DNA from: Thalassia testudinum
Lineage: Eukaryota > Streptophyta > Magnoliopsida > Alismatales > Hydrocharitaceae
Assembly (NCBI GenBank): GCA_037157565.1
Contig: JAZHRO010000013.1
Location: 77,183,501-77,247,500, forward strand
DNA: 64,000 bases
Reading direction: 5' to 3'
The position numbers were made by a program, and so were the translations under genes. Positions 1 through 11,596 of the stretch are shown here, piece after piece. Below the pieces are notes generated by a model. That model made no database searches. It worked only from the letters and a program-made list of their open reading frames with translations, and was not told the DNA's origin. The stretch's first letter is position 1. Every line of letters starts with the position of its first letter.

Positions 1-1178
1 ATTTAGTTCTTGTGTTCTTATACAGTTTTTCTCTTTTTTATCTTCTTCACATGCAAATCCATTACCAATAGAAGATGCAAAGTGGTTGAACGCTGATGTA
101 ACCACATAAGGCTTAATGAAATGCTTGAGTACATCCCCATAAATTTTCCATTACCTACTTCTATTAATGGTACTTTTGCTATTTTTCCTATATCCTTTGG
201 CTAAGGGATGCCTTGTGCCATCAGTTGTGATGAAGGGTTGTAAGTCTTTTTATATTATTATTTTATTTTGGGTTGTAGCCCCTTTAAAAGGGGAACAATG
301 GTTTGGCATTAAGGCAAGTATGAATGAAAATTGGGTTTTTTTCTCTTCTTGTGAAATCCCATCAGTCTCTCTCCCTCACCTTTTTACTCTCTCTCTCTCT
401 CTACACATCATCATTTCCCCTCACCCCCGTACAACTCCCTCACCTCCCTGTTTCCTTCTTTTCCCTCTCAACCCACCTCTCATCTCCTTCCCTCGCCTCT
501 CATCTCCCTCTCCACCAAAATCAGCACCCATCTCACCTCACCAAACCAACCTTCAAGCTACCACCCGAGATCAGTGCGCCACCCATCCCCACATCCACCC
601 CACCACCAACACCAACACCATCCAACCACAAGCCCCATCACCACCACCCAATGCGTCCCCCACCCTCAACCACTTTGGTCCCATTGGTTGCACCACCCAT
701 CATCGCCCTCCATCAGCCAACCCTCTTGCTACCTCACTTCACGCTTACCGTCATCGTGCCTTCCCCACTACCACATGTTGCTCGAGGCCACCACCCTGCC
801 TTCCTAGGCCTCGTTGTCGACCCCCAAGCGACAATCACCAATCCATCTCGACCTCCACCACCACCACTCCACCAACCGCCAGCAACGATTGTCAACACCC
901 TTGTCAACCTACAAATCTTCGCAAGTAGCTACAGCAACCAGTCACCTTTGACACTATTGTCCATTGTCAACCCACTACAACTATGGTTCCAATGCTGACA
1001 CACTCACTTTCGAGTATCTACCGGTCATGAGTTTCCCCTTACTCTTCAAATCCCAATTTATATTTTACTATTGCAACTTTCTCTGGACAAGTTGTTTGGT
1101 TCCCAGCAAGAGTTGTTGCAGGCAAGTTAGTAATTGGTTGCTCCCTGTTTAGATACCATTTGCTGGCCTTTAAACCAA
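1..1178. other. Unassigned, C/T-rich intergenic DNA
   Basis: I see no supportable gene. About 360-960 is strongly C-rich and pyrimidine-biased, with a short CT run near 390-403. Open frames there encode low-complexity Pro/Ser/Thr/His-rich peptides in two overlapping frames, as expected from composition rather than selection. The rest is AT-rich with no recognisable domain. Confidence 0.6.
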
Positions 1179-2126
1179 GGTTTTAAAAAACGCGAGGCGG
1201 TTTACCTTCAATAAGGCAAGGTGTAAGCCTCGAGGCAGTCGAGGTGTAAGCCTCAGGTTTTGGATGAAAAATAAGAAAAATTATCATAAATATATACTTG
1301 TTACGTACTAATAATAGAAAAAAAGGTAAAAAACATACATCCATGTCATTCTTGTTCTAACACAACATTTAAAGAGTAAAATTAGACAAGTGATAACATT
1401 TAAATAAAAGTTAAACCTCTAAACATTATAGATGACATTTAAATCATATCACGACACTCCCACACAAGGTAACCACTCTCATACTATTAAATAACTCAAC
1501 ATTGACAAACATAATCTAAAAAACCTAAATGAAACCTAAATAAAATTTATGAATAACATATATAATAAAGGAACATGTTGTCGTGACTAAATAACATATA
1601 TAATAAAATAACTTTAAAAAAGACCTAAAGAAAATTTAAACGAAACCTAAACTTACTGTTTAGTAGAGAGACCATGTGAAGATGTGAAGATCGGGCATTG
1701 AGGTTGGCAGCAGTGAACATTTGGTGATGTGGTGGCAAAGAGTTCAGCAACCTTTAGTGGCCCATCTGCAACCTTTGGCAACCTATGTTGGACCTCCAAC
1801 AAGGTGGGAACTATTTTTCAAGATCTTGGATAACGATGGGCTCGTTGCAATTTCGGGCAATGAGTTTTAGATTTTGGAAAAGGGATTGAATTAGAACTTT
1901 GAAGGGATTTATTCGTGGGAAAATATCATGTGCAAGTCACATAACCATCTAAAAGGGTCTTTCAACTGAGGCTATAACCTCACCTTCGCCTCAACGTCTC
2001 ACCTCCTCGACAAATTGAGGCTTATGCCTCATGGTGCAACCTTGAGGCTATAACCTCAAGGCATTTTCCTAGTGTCTCACCTCGAGGCATACGCCTCGAG
2101 CATATCAAGGCATGCCTTTTAAAACG
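1179..2126. mobile_element. Probable non-autonomous DNA transposon with terminal GTTTTAAAA and subterminal GAGGC repeats
   Basis: The left end reads GGTTTTAAAA followed by GCGAGGCGG. The right end, on the opposite strand, reads CGTTTTAAAAGGCATG, so the ends are short inverted repeats. Both subterminal regions are full of GAGGC / CCTCG words, often self-complementary (for example CACCTCGAGGC...GCCTCGAG near 2077-2100). The centre is AT-rich with no long ORF. Ends of this kind (TTTTAAAA followed by repeated AGGCG-like words) recur in plant genomes on non-autonomous elements; assigning a superfamily is inference. I could not find a convincing target duplication. Confidence 0.5.
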
Positions 2127-2231
2127 ATGCTTTGAACTTTGAAATTATATGCAATATTGAATAAAGGTTTCATTTGAGCCCACTTGTTTTACCAATTTGG
2201 AATTAACTCGCAAATTTAATGATTTAAATGC

Positions 2232-2945
2232 TGACGGCATGCCGCCAGCATACCGTCGGTAAGGCCATTTCTGAGAGGGGGTCGTGCCGACATGCTAACA
2301 ATGTCAATTTACAGGTGTGCCGGTAGCATGCCAATGATTTCGCTAGCATGCCGATAGGTGTCGAGGATTTCGATGGCATGCCGATTGGTGCTACGAGCGG
2401 GAGATTTGAAATGGGGGTGCAGCAGGCACTACGAGCGGGAGATCTGAAATTCGAACTATGAGAGGCGCGGCGAGTGGGAGAGAGATGTGAAATTCAAAAG
2501 GGGGGACTGTGTGAGCGGGTCACACACACACACACTCCAGTCGTACTGTGAGGTGCATCTTGTATCTTTCCCTGACCTATAATAGGAAAATGCTTCACAT
2601 TAGCAACTAATATGGTTCTACCAAATGGAGCTAATTTTAGCCTAAAGAACTATCTGACATCATCAAATCTATGTCGAGAAACACCCGAGTCAACCAACCA
2701 CACATACACACATTTGAGTATTTCAACATCATTTGAGTATTTATGTTATTTTATACACACAAAAAAAATTGAGTATTTTAACATCATTTTGAGTATTTAT
2801 GTGATTTTTTGTTGGCATGTTGTCAGCATGCCCTCAACATTCCCACGGCATGCCCATCAGTATAGCCATCGAAAAACGGGTATTTCCACGGCATGACCAC
2901 GGCATGCACACTTAGAATTTCATCGACACGATGTCGAAATCAGCA
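2232..2945. mobile_element. Probable second non-autonomous element with clustered GCATGCC words
   Basis: Two clusters of GGCATGCC/GCATGCCG words (2236-2390 and 2815-2925) flank an AT-rich centre and lie in partly inverted arrangement, as in subterminal repeats of hAT- or CACTA-like non-autonomous elements. A CA microsatellite lies at about 2520-2536. No transposase ORF is visible, and I could not define exact termini or a target duplication, so the ends are approximate. Confidence 0.35.
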
Positions 2946-4516
2946 TTTCGAACCTTGCTCGCAATCATCACAGGATTTGTGTTGCATGCACTTTCTAACT
3001 TTCCATTTATTGTTCCTTTCAATATTTACTATGTCGCTAAATTAGTACTACACTCATATATCCAATAATTGAAATAACAAGGTTGTTGTAGGACTTACAT
3101 TTATTTCGCAACCTCCTTTGCATAGATACTCTCCTCAAATGAGTTTACAATCCTTGCAACACAACCAATCACATGCGCTTCAAGGGAAAATAATCAATCC
3201 ATGTTCCCATTACCAATTTTATGACTTATGAGCCGTCAAATGCTCATCACTTTTCTTGAAGAAAGTACTTTCTACAGAAAGAATATAAGGCACCATAAAA
3301 TCTAGAGACATCTTCCCTTCATTCTTGTTACCAATATCATGATTCTCAACAATGCTTGTATACTTTAAAGCATCCATCTTTATATGTCCATTTAAATCTT
3401 CAACTAAGCAAATCATTTATCTTTGTGATATTCCTTCAACTACGACATTACGTTATCAAGTTCCTAGTGGGATTCCTTTATCCCTTCCTTTAAATCAATT
3501 TTGAGTGTATAAGTAAAAAAAATGATATTTAGAATCACTTATTCCAAGAGCATTTTTGGCACAGCCTATATTTTCAAATAAGCAAATGATCAGAAAACTA
3601 GGGGATGAGAGAGGTAGGGGTCTCATTGGGAGAGGAAAAGGTAAGAAAGAGAGAATAATGGATGAGGAAAAGAGGTGAGAGAGAGAAATAGAGATGAGAT
3701 GAGGAAATAAGGTGAGAGGGAAGATCAATTCCGTTCAATTCATTTCTAGTCTGCCCTTTGCTTATACAACCTAACCACTTTATAAAAGGGATTACAAAAA
3801 TCCAAGGGACATGACTCTTAGGATTACAACATTTAACCAAGGCATCCCTTGGTTGAAAATACAAAAACAAAAGAATATAAAATGATACAACAGGACCCTT
3901 GGTGACATTCCCATCGAAAGCATCTATTAGGAAGAGACCATGACAAATTTCAAAGACACCCTCCAAGAATTAAGAAAATTGTAAATAAGCACTCAAACTT
4001 CATGCTAATGAGATATTGGGCTACATCAATTTTTATCACTTAAATTCAGCAATACTCTACTTGGAATCCTTGTAAGTGATAATGCCTACTAGATGTCGAG
4101 AAAGACCAAGTTTTCTCCTTTCCCCAGTATTATAATATGAAACGTGTTCTTTCAGTCTCCTAGCTTCCCCTCCAGCCCAGTTTGCCCCGTATAGACATAA
4201 AATTTGAAACTTCCACCTGATCATCATATCCACACACCATGAGCTTGCCAATCAAAGTGCCAATATTCCAAGTCCCATGTCACAACTCCTTTTGGGCTAG
4301 CTGCTTTACTTGTATGCATCCCTCATGCAAGAGCCCTTGCATATTCAGGACTACACCTGGGCAACAATGTAGTGGAACCAGCCTATTTACTCGTATGCAT
4401 TACTTACGTAAAAACCTTTGTGTATTTTTACTCCATTGGAGCTGCAATGCACTATCCCCTGCCAACTTCCAAATGCATTTGTGCAATGAGATACATATTT
4501 AGTTGGGAACACCCCA

Positions 4517-4559
<43 letters not shown>

Positions 4560-5041
4560 GGGGGGTGGGAGGGTAACATGATAGCTGAATAACCTGAGAT
4601 TTTATTTAAGCCTAACCCTGGCTTCTTACACTCTCATCTAACCATTCTTTTTTCTTCTCCTAATGTCTTCATCCATCCATTCTAACATTAAGACAAACAT
4701 CTATCCACAGAGGCCCCTGATTCACAAAGAAAAGCGAAAAACTCTCCCACAAAATTCAAGCACACTGCCAACAGCCGCCCTACCCAAAAAAAACTCAGGG
4801 ACATAAAACATCTGCAGAAGCAAACAACCCTCTAGCAAACCCTAGCTTTTCAAACTCTCACCTAATCATTTTTTCCGCCCCCACCTCTTAGAGGTCTTTA
4901 ACCACTCATCCTAAGATTAACACAAACATTCAGGCCCTAATTCCACAACGATTCTCCCGCAAATTCAAGCACACTGCACAACAATACCCTCAAAATTCAA
5001 AATAATAATAATAATGAAAGGAAACTAAGTTTTTCCCTCAC
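2946..5041. other. Unassigned; probably the second intron of the LMBR1-like gene plus flank
   Basis: A splice donor at 5041/5040 (minus strand) opens into this stretch, so part of it should be intron. I looked on the minus strand for the next LMBR1 exon and did not recognise one. Short minus-strand frames at 3219-3416 and 4057-4251 contain plausible protein-like sequence but match no family I know. A pyrimidine/purine-biased stretch lies at 3600-3720. Confidence 0.4.
4519..4560. repeat. (CT)n-(GT)n-G microsatellite
   Basis: An uninterrupted CT run of about 15 units is followed by a short GT run and a G run. Confidence 0.9.
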
Positions 5042-5596
5042 CATACAAGATCCCCAGGAGCAGGCCGCAGATAACCGCGGACGCAATCACCCATATCAGC
5101 GCGCTCTTCAACCTCTTCCCCACGCTCCTGAACAAGAAGGCGCAAAAAATGCACGAGCAAGCAATTGGATGTGGAACGAAATAAAACAAAGACATAAGAG
5201 GAAAATTCCTCAAATTTTCCCCGTTTTTGGATGGTGAGTGGTTTACTTGTCCAGGTCCCCCTCGTAGTAGAACATGGCGAAGGGGATGACGAAGAAGACG
5301 AGGACGGCGTCGGCGATGTAGACGGCAAGCCAGAGCTCCCTCATGGGGAGGGTGAGGTCGCAGGCGCCGTTGTAGAGGGCGTGGCGGCAGGCCTGCCGGT
5401 TCGCCACGTCGGCCGGGAGCATCAGGATCGAGATGGCCGCCACGGAGATCCCCAGGACCACCACGAGCTTCGGGAAGTACGCCTGGTTGGCGTCGTCCGG
5501 GTGCTGGTAGTTCACCAGCAGGTACACGCTCACCAGCAAAACCACCACGCACACCACGATCGCCACGATCACCAGAGCCAGATTGAAGTCTCCCAT
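5042..5596 (-). CDS. LMBR1/LIMR-type multi-pass membrane protein, exons 1-2 (5' part of gene)
   Basis: Exon 1 is 5596-5247 and starts MGDFNLALVIVAI; exon 2 is 5127-5042. The 119-nt intron is canonical (donor GTAAAC at 5246, acceptor TTGTTCAG ending at 5128), and splicing joins AA|G to give ...GDLDK-SVGKRLKSALIW in frame. A second donor (GTGAGG) follows ...LGILYG. The about 145 residues read match the N-terminus of plant LMBR1-like proteins (Arabidopsis At5g01460 type, about 500 aa), including the NYQHPDDANQAYFPK loop. Hydrophobic helices lie at about residues 7-29, 41-60 and 85-107, with a fourth in exon 2. LMBR1-family proteins are polytopic and include the animal lysosomal LMBD1; the plant role is not established. 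The start is the first Met and agrees with the family N-terminus. Exon 1 is markedly GC-rich compared with its surroundings. Downstream exons were not found and may lie left of the window. Confidence 0.9.
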
Positions 5597-5960
5597 CTTT
5601 CTATACCTATCTATCTATCTCTTCCCAATGGGGAGATCTGATCCCCCCCACCCCTATATGTCTGATCTCTCTGTCCCTCTCTTTTTCTCTTTCTTTCTCT
5701 GTTCCCCTACAGGTGGTGGTGGTGGTGGTGGTGATTAGGGTTTGGAGGGATGGTAGGAGGAAGGGACAGAGGTGGCCGGAAGGGTTGTGGGGGAGGGGGA
5801 AGGAGGTGGTGGGAGTCGTTGCCTCGTTGGTATTGTTGGGGGTGGGGGGCGATTTCGGTTTTTCGGTTGAGGGCCCACCGTGGGATTTTTTTTTGTCCTT
5901 TTCCCCTGCCGCGTATGCGCGGATATGGGTTGAGCTGTTCCTTTGATTGTTCCTTTTCAT
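5597..5960 (-). promoter_or_regulatory. 5' leader and proximal promoter of the LMBR1-like gene
   Basis: On the gene strand this is a pyrimidine-rich leader with a GATA-type short tandem repeat just before the ATG, AG-rich tracts (5660-5705) and a trinucleotide run (GGT on the plus strand, 5712-5732). A 117-codon open frame ends upstream of the ATG, but its content is low-complexity Thr/Pro/Lys. I see no certain TATA box. Confidence 0.45.
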
Positions 5961-6429
5961 GGTTACAAGGTTGGCCTCGGAATGAAATTAATTTTGATGG
6001 TGACTTGCAAGGTGAACGATGGTTATGTGAATCATAATTACTGTATATTCAAGGTATTTTTATTTTGTATCATTTACTTATTTGATGAAGTTAATTATTT
6101 TTAATATTTATTTTATAATTTAGCCTGATTGATTAAGATGGTGGTTAGTTATTGTAAATCGTAAGTATAGGTTGTGAGATCAAATCATCCTATGATCGTT
6201 GTATTCTTTAAGAATTAGAAGGTTCATGTCATTATATGACGGTCGTTATTATTTTTATTTGGATATTATGTATGGATAAATTTGTTCTTTAATAATTTAA
6301 TCATTTTCTGATTCATCAAAGAGATCAAGGAGTAGAGTAATAAAGAATAGAGGATTCCGCAAGTATCTACCTCATTATATTTATAGCCTTACTTCGTTGT
6401 TGACATGATGCTAATCTGGCCTCTATCTT
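5961..6429. other. AT-rich spacer between the host gene and decayed retrotransposon E0
   Basis: No ORF or recognisable repeat. By position it could hold the 3' LTR remnant of minus-strand element E0, but I could not match it to sequence near 63-64 kb. Confidence 0.4.
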
Positions 6430-8275
6430 TTTGTGCAACTTTCCTTTTGTTGAAGATGATCAAGCCTTCCAAGAAGAAGAAAAAGGATTGTTAAGTCCTC
6501 ATCTAGCAGACAGGAGAGCCCATCGAAGAAGTAGACGGGTGGTAGCAACGAGGCCAGTCCTTCTTTGTAAAGGGAGCCTTTGACCCCTTTGCTGGAAGAA
6601 GCGTTAGGTAGCCCACCTCTGTCTCCTCCTCAGATGGAGCTTGAGTGACCTTCATCTGAGCCGGTTGTTGCTGGGGGAAGCAAGGGGTAGGGGCATTTCC
6701 ACAACGCTTGCCGAATGCTAAAGGTCAAGCGGTTATGGCGAGTTCACCTGAGTGGCAATTATTTTGCCTGAACAGTCGATGGCCCCTTCTTTTAAAAAAC
6801 AAGAGAAGTCCCGGGTGATGACGATAGGTTACCCCTCAGCGTGTTAATGTCACCCTCTCGAAAGGAATCGGGTAAGCATGCTGGGGCCCATCCCCAAGAG
6901 GCGTCAATGCCTAAGGCAAAGCACTCTTTGCCTCACACATCCATCTTTGAAGAGCCAAAGTTGCCCAAGTGGAGCACTACAAACGTATTATCCCAACTTC
7001 CTCTCATGGAGGGAGCTACCGGAAAATTGGGCCATTCTAGAGGAGCGCAAGTGGGATGCACTCTGCCATTCGACACGGAGGCGAATTCTACAAAGGCAAC
7101 CATCATTCTGAAGAAGGTGCAAGAGCTCGGCAGCAAGTCCTCGACATCGCCAACTGGGAGGTTCTGAAGGTTCGCTTAAACACCTTTGAGCGAATCAACC
7201 CTAGATAAAGAACAAGACATTGGAGTTTCTCACCTCCAGCATTGAGTGGGTAGCAATGCCTCACGCTTCTACCCATTCATGGAATATTTATCGCAACTGC
7301 CTTTGAGTAGTAAATCTGACACCCCTTAGATTTTTTCTTAGTTAATGGTAGTTCCCAATTGATTTATCGCTCTAACTTTATAGGTTGAGGTTATTAAGCA
7401 AGATATCTTTTATGGGGGAGTCCTATCCATGCCTCCTCTAGTAGGACCCAATCGGGGGGGGGGGGTGTTATAGTAAAACACATGAAGACGTCATCTTCAC
7501 TAATGCTTGGGCTCTCTAAGTGTAGTTGGATGGGCCTTGAGCTACCTGGGAAAAGGCAAAGGAAGAGCAGGCAAATATTGGGAGGCAACAAGAGGTTGAT
7601 GGGGGCATAAGTGGTCGTGACGAGTCAAGCAGAACTAGTGACCTGTCGGGTGGAGTTATGAGAGTCTCGAAAAGACAGACAAAAGCTTTACCGGCTAGTG
7701 AAGGCCCAAGATCAAGTCATTGTCAAACTCGATGCTAATTTGAAGAAGCTGCAAGCGCTCACGAATGAGGAGACAGTGCAAGTTCAGAAGCTCCAGGAGA
7801 TGGCTGATAGCCTTTCCACCGATCTTGCCACCAAGAGGGAGGAGCTTGATAATGTCTATTGTTAAGAGGGACAAGGCAAAGGAGAAGGCTAGCCGCTTCA
7901 AGGAGAGGGTCCAGACTTTGGAGAAGAATGTCGATGTGGCTATCAGGATGAACAAGGAACAATCCAACCAAATCAGGTAGCTGAAGGATGAGCGGAGGGG
8001 GAACCTCAGCCCGAACCAAGTTATGAACTTCTTCATCGGCAACCCTTCTATGAAAATGCACCGCATACAGCTTGGGGAGGAGATGAGGAAACAAACCTTG
8101 GTGGTGGTGCAACTCTTCTCATGAACTATCAGCAATCTTTACTGGATCCATGAAGGGCAAGTCCACTCGGGGTAGATCCAAGATCAAGAGTCGATCGAGC
8201 TGCCCTCAAAGGAGGAAGAGTCAAATAAGTAGGACTCCAGGTTCAGCTCACTTGGGGAGGATGCTCCCTCAGAGT
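6430..8275 (+). pseudogene. Antisense ORF of E0 ('putative gypsy-type transposon' type, coiled coil), decayed
   Basis: Plus-strand fragments in shifting frames. The best preserved part is 7697-8120. It reads a heptad-rich segment (...LKKLQALTNEETVQ...), then after a one-base frame change at about 7855 KRDKAKEKASRFKERVQTL and NVDVAIRMNKEQSNQI, then a C-terminal piece around FFIGNPSMKMHRIQLGEEM. The lysine/glutamate heptads indicate a coiled coil. The style resembles the proteins annotated in plant genomes as 'putative gypsy type transposon', which in Tat elements are encoded antisense to gag-pol. Integrase of the opposite strand ends only about 290 bp downstream, which fits that arrangement. 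At least one frameshift and several in-frame stops show it is not functional. A G run lies at about 7455-7467. Confidence 0.55.
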
Positions 8276-8564
8276 TGCTAAGTGTACTGCAAGAAGTTCC
8301 ACCCACAACGTAAGTCACCCTATTGCCCTAACTTCATCTACCACGACTCCGCTTCAATTTTTGCACCTCTCATTTTATGTTTTGCTTTTTGTTTTTTCTT
8401 GAGATGTAGTTGTCAGATTGTGCTAGTTCATTGTAAATCATGCAATGAAAATCTTCTCTCCCTTTTTCTCCCTGCTTTGTTCCCCTAAACGTGACCATTA
8501 AATTATCTAAGTGTTGTAGGCATTCACTTTGGGCGAGGTTGGTTCTAGGTGGGCTTTACTCTAG
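8276..8564. other. Spacer between antisense ORF and integrase end of E0
   Basis: AT-rich with no recognisable coding sequence. By position it is the region where the sense and antisense transcription units of E0 converge. Confidence 0.4.
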
Positions 8565-9655
8565 ATATAACAAGGCCTTAGGTTTATCGCATGCCACGAA
8601 CGAGGGATTGGATGGCCATCAAGTGCTTCCAGCTAGTACAACATGATAGAGTTCGAGGTTGTAACCTGGTAAGGCCCCTCCTAGTTAGCAACTAGCTTCT
8701 TGCCAAGATCAAGAGGGTTTGATGCCTCCGCTCGCTTGAGCACCAGGCTGCCTATGCCGAAGCATCTCCACTTAAGCCTTCGATTATAGTGCACAAAAAT
8801 GGTGCTCTTGTATGCTCTTTTCTTGTCCTCCACTTCATGCTTTCCAACTTCCACTGGGTCTAGAGCGACTTGCATCTACTCCTCATTCCTCGTGAGGTCG
8901 TAGAATTTGAACCCACTAAGACGGAAGGTCTACTTCAAGCAAGATCTAGGCCGCTGCTCCGTAGACCATAGTGAAGGGGGTTTCACCAATGTTGATTTTT
9001 TTGCCCTGTTTGGTAGCCCTGTAACACATGGCGGTTCTTTAGTTCAATTGTGTCATCTAGCCTATTCTTAAGGGCGACAATGATGGTCCAGTTGGTCACC
9101 TCTGTCTGACTGTTTACTTAAGGGTGGGAGACATAAGTGAAATTTAGGCAAATGCCCCAATCCATGCAAAAGTCTCCAAAACACATTTGAGGTCAATTGT
9201 GTTCCATTATCCACCATAATTTTGTGGGGAATGCTGCTAAGGTAGATGATATCTTTGTGAACAAAACTGACCACCCTCTTGGCATTTGGGCTAACCATAG
9301 CTTCCACCTCAACCCACTTGGAGAAATAGTCAACCACTACTATCGTGCACTCCTTCTGGGTGGGCGCCATAAGGAAGGGTCTGGTGAAGTTTCCCCATCA
9401 TATGAACAACGTAGAAGCCATTAACAGTGTCATATCTTCTAGCAGACTGTGAGGGATGTTAGTGCATCTCTAGCATTTGTCGCACCTCCATGCAGATTCA
9501 TTAGTGCCCTAAGTGTTATGGGGCCAAAAGTACTGATAACAGGTGATTCTAGCCAGCAAGGCCTTTGGTCCATTGTGATTACCACAGGTGCTCGCGTGGG
9601 TGTTTTGGAGTGTTAGCCGGTCCTTGCAGCTTTTTAGGCGAAAATGCCTTTTGAT
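8565..9655 (-). pseudogene. E0 integrase, decayed
   Basis: Reading right to left: a zinc-binding part at about 9640-9470 (H-x3-H pattern HASTCGNH, then CDKC). The catalytic core follows with VVVDYFSKWVEVEA at about 9345-9300 and KIMVDNGTQLTSNVF at about 9215-9170. The C-terminal part ends with RRLKWRCFGIGSLVLKRAEA (about 8800-8740) and EGPYQVT...LDGHPIPRSWHA (about 8675-8590), typical of the Tat-type integrase C-terminus (…WEGPY…LDGxPIPRxWNA). The integrase inserts retroelement cDNA. Multiple stops and frameshifts break it. No chromodomain is visible. Confidence 0.75.
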
Positions 9656-9984
9656 TGCTTACATCGGCTAGGATCATTTTATCTTCACCCGAGGGTCGAT
9701 AGCTAGGAGGTCCTTGGCGAACAATGCAAATGCGTTAGCATTCTTCTGTAGCAAGCAGAGGTCATTACTTGGTCTTCTTGGAGGTCTATGCCAATTTGGA
9801 CAAACTTAGCATGGTTGTTGAGATACAGTTGCACTATCATGATGGTGGAGCCTGGTTGGACACTCTTTGGGGGGCCCTCTACTAGGATGCTCTCCTTGTT
9901 GGGTTCAATAGTTGTTGCTCTCTTCTTGCCCCATTTTTTAGGCTTTAGGGTGGCCCACTAAACTGTCCACTCCATCTCCAGGCG
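9656..9984 (-). other. E0 protease-integrase junction; reverse transcriptase and RNase H deleted
   Basis: Only about 330 bp separate protease remnants from the integrase zinc finger, where a Gypsy pol normally has about 1.5-2 kb of reverse transcriptase and RNase H. No catalytic xDD box is found in any minus-strand frame. Confidence 0.55.
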
Positions 9985-10415
9985 GAGCTCTCTGTTGGTG
10001 GAGGTCTCCATGGACAATGCCAATGCCTACCAAGGAGTGGAAGATGATCATTTGGAAGTAAGATGCTATCGCTGTGAAGGGGTACATGGATGGCTACTCA
10101 ATTTCGTAGAAGGTGGTGGACAAGTTTACTATCGTGAACGCTGTTGTTTGATTCAAGTAGTAGTTGCCATCCTAGAGGGTGATGGGGAGGTTGATCTCTC
10201 CCTATGGCATAACTTTGTGGTTACCAAACTATACTACTGGGAAATGCAATGCATTGAGGTCCTTTTCCTCGAACCCAAGCTAAGTGATGGTTTTTATAAA
10301 GAGGATGTCGATGGCGCTATCCTCATCGATGAGAAGGCAGTGCTAGTTCTAAGCTGATACATTGAAGCTCACAAACATACTTGTATTTAAGGGGATGCCC
10401 CAATTGATTAAGTTG
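9985..10415 (-). pseudogene. E0 aspartic protease, decayed
   Basis: The minus strand reads LIDEDSAIDILFIKTIT at about 10330-10280, aligning with the VLVDxGSSADIL active-site region of Tat proteases but with the D-T/S-G triad degraded to DED. It is followed by INLPITL, then a stretch ending ASYFQMIIFHS...GIGIVHGDLHQQ at about 10070-9995. That tail matches the conserved AVVSTYHLxxKFPTxxGxGxVRGDQ region in position and pattern. Several CAG/CAA/TGG-type codons are now stops. Confidence 0.6.
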
Positions 10416-11132
10416 ATCACAACCTAAAGAGTCTAAGTGAAAAACTTTGAATACATACTCCTAAGGTTGGTGGCTCCTAATTACCTAATTTTTCATCATT
10501 AATCATAACTCTTTTTTTTTCTTTTTTTTTTAATTATATATATATAAAGCTTTTAGAACTGGATATAAGAAAACTCAACAAATGTTACCCACCCCCCATG
10601 CCTATTTCATGCAATGGCCTCATTGTTTGACAAAAATGTAAATGAGAAAGGGAGGATATCACTTGAAAACTCTGAGTTGATACATTGATACTCGACTAGC
10701 TCCAGACCTAAAAACTCAATCTTACGTATTTACAAGCGAAATTAGGTTGGGTTGCCTCACAACAAGTGCTAAGTTAAATGCCTTATCCAGATACAATGGC
10801 CAATCAATAATCTAGGTCTCAAGGATACTGATATAAGCCTTAAATATGGGAATAACAAATCAGGCTTAGAAAATAGGTAGCCAAGAATATTAGTGAGTTG
10901 ATGATGAATCATTATACCAAATGTTCGCCAATAGAGATTAACACAGAGAATTACTTGGGCTACCTGAGAGGTTTTAAGAGGTAAAGAATTGTGAGTAGCA
11001 ACCTCTCTAAAGTCAGAAAAACAAGGGCCCTCGAAATCATTTAGGGTTCTTAAAGAATTGTGTAGTGAAAGTTCTAACCCTCTAGCGGCAAGACTTTCAC
11101 ACAAACCATCCAGGCTTTAGATAAGTCTGATT
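10416..11132. other. Unassigned segment within E0, AT-rich with homopolymer tracts
   Basis: Contains T runs and an AT microsatellite at about 10508-10546. A weak minus-strand frame at 10769-11104 has no recognisable domain. It may be the 3' part of the unknown ORF described next. Confidence 0.35.
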
Positions 11133-11596
11133 CTAAATTTCCCACCACTTGATGGCTTTGGGTATCCAAGTTAATTTCTCCCCACCCATCTTAGTTGGTA
11201 ATAGCAAATCCACGCTAAAAACCCTAGCGATACTTGCATGTAACTTCCAGTTTCCCATCATCTGATTTTCAAGATCATCATAAAACCTGTCGAATGTGAT
11301 TTCATCAAGTTCCAGGAGTTCAAACTCAAGTAACTCATAACATAACTTGAGTTGGTTTTTGGACTTAAGGGGAAATGTTTCATATTTTACTCCTAATTGG
11401 ACCTCTATCTCATTAATATCATCCTCAAATGGTTTCATAAAATCATTCATAATGTAAAAGACTTGTTCGTTTTTAGCTTCCTCCCTAAACTGGCTAGATT
11501 CAATTCCATTTTTTTCTTGAGATTGGCACAACCATCTTCTAGGGAATCTAGGTCTTTCATTTGTTTTTGGGCCACAATTAAATCTAAATCAAGTCT
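11133..11596 (-). pseudogene. Unknown coiled-coil ORF, C-terminal part (interrupted by solo LTR A1)
   Basis: A 132-codon frame reads acidic, leucine-rich protein (...DINEIEVQLGVKYETFPL...). Sequence nearer the LTR (11596-11500) reads ...LDLIVAQKQMKDLDSL in another frame, implying a frameshift. Removing the LTR and one AGTCT joins it in frame to the piece starting at 14067 (...DSKKTR-LDLDLIVAQKQ...). The motif LGVK-x-E-x-x-P also occurs in the upstream part, suggesting an internal repeat. I do not recognise the family. It lies between gag and protease of E0, so it is either an extra E0 ORF or an older insertion. Confidence 0.4.

Noticed and set aside
167..998. Two overlapping proline/serine-rich ORFs of 253 and 224 codons on the plus strand
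   Set aside because: Both come from a C-rich low-complexity stretch in different frames with no domain; composition alone explains them.
9995..10357. 120-codon plus-strand ORF
   Set aside because: It is the reverse strand of the E0 protease remnant, which shows clear protease-like motifs.
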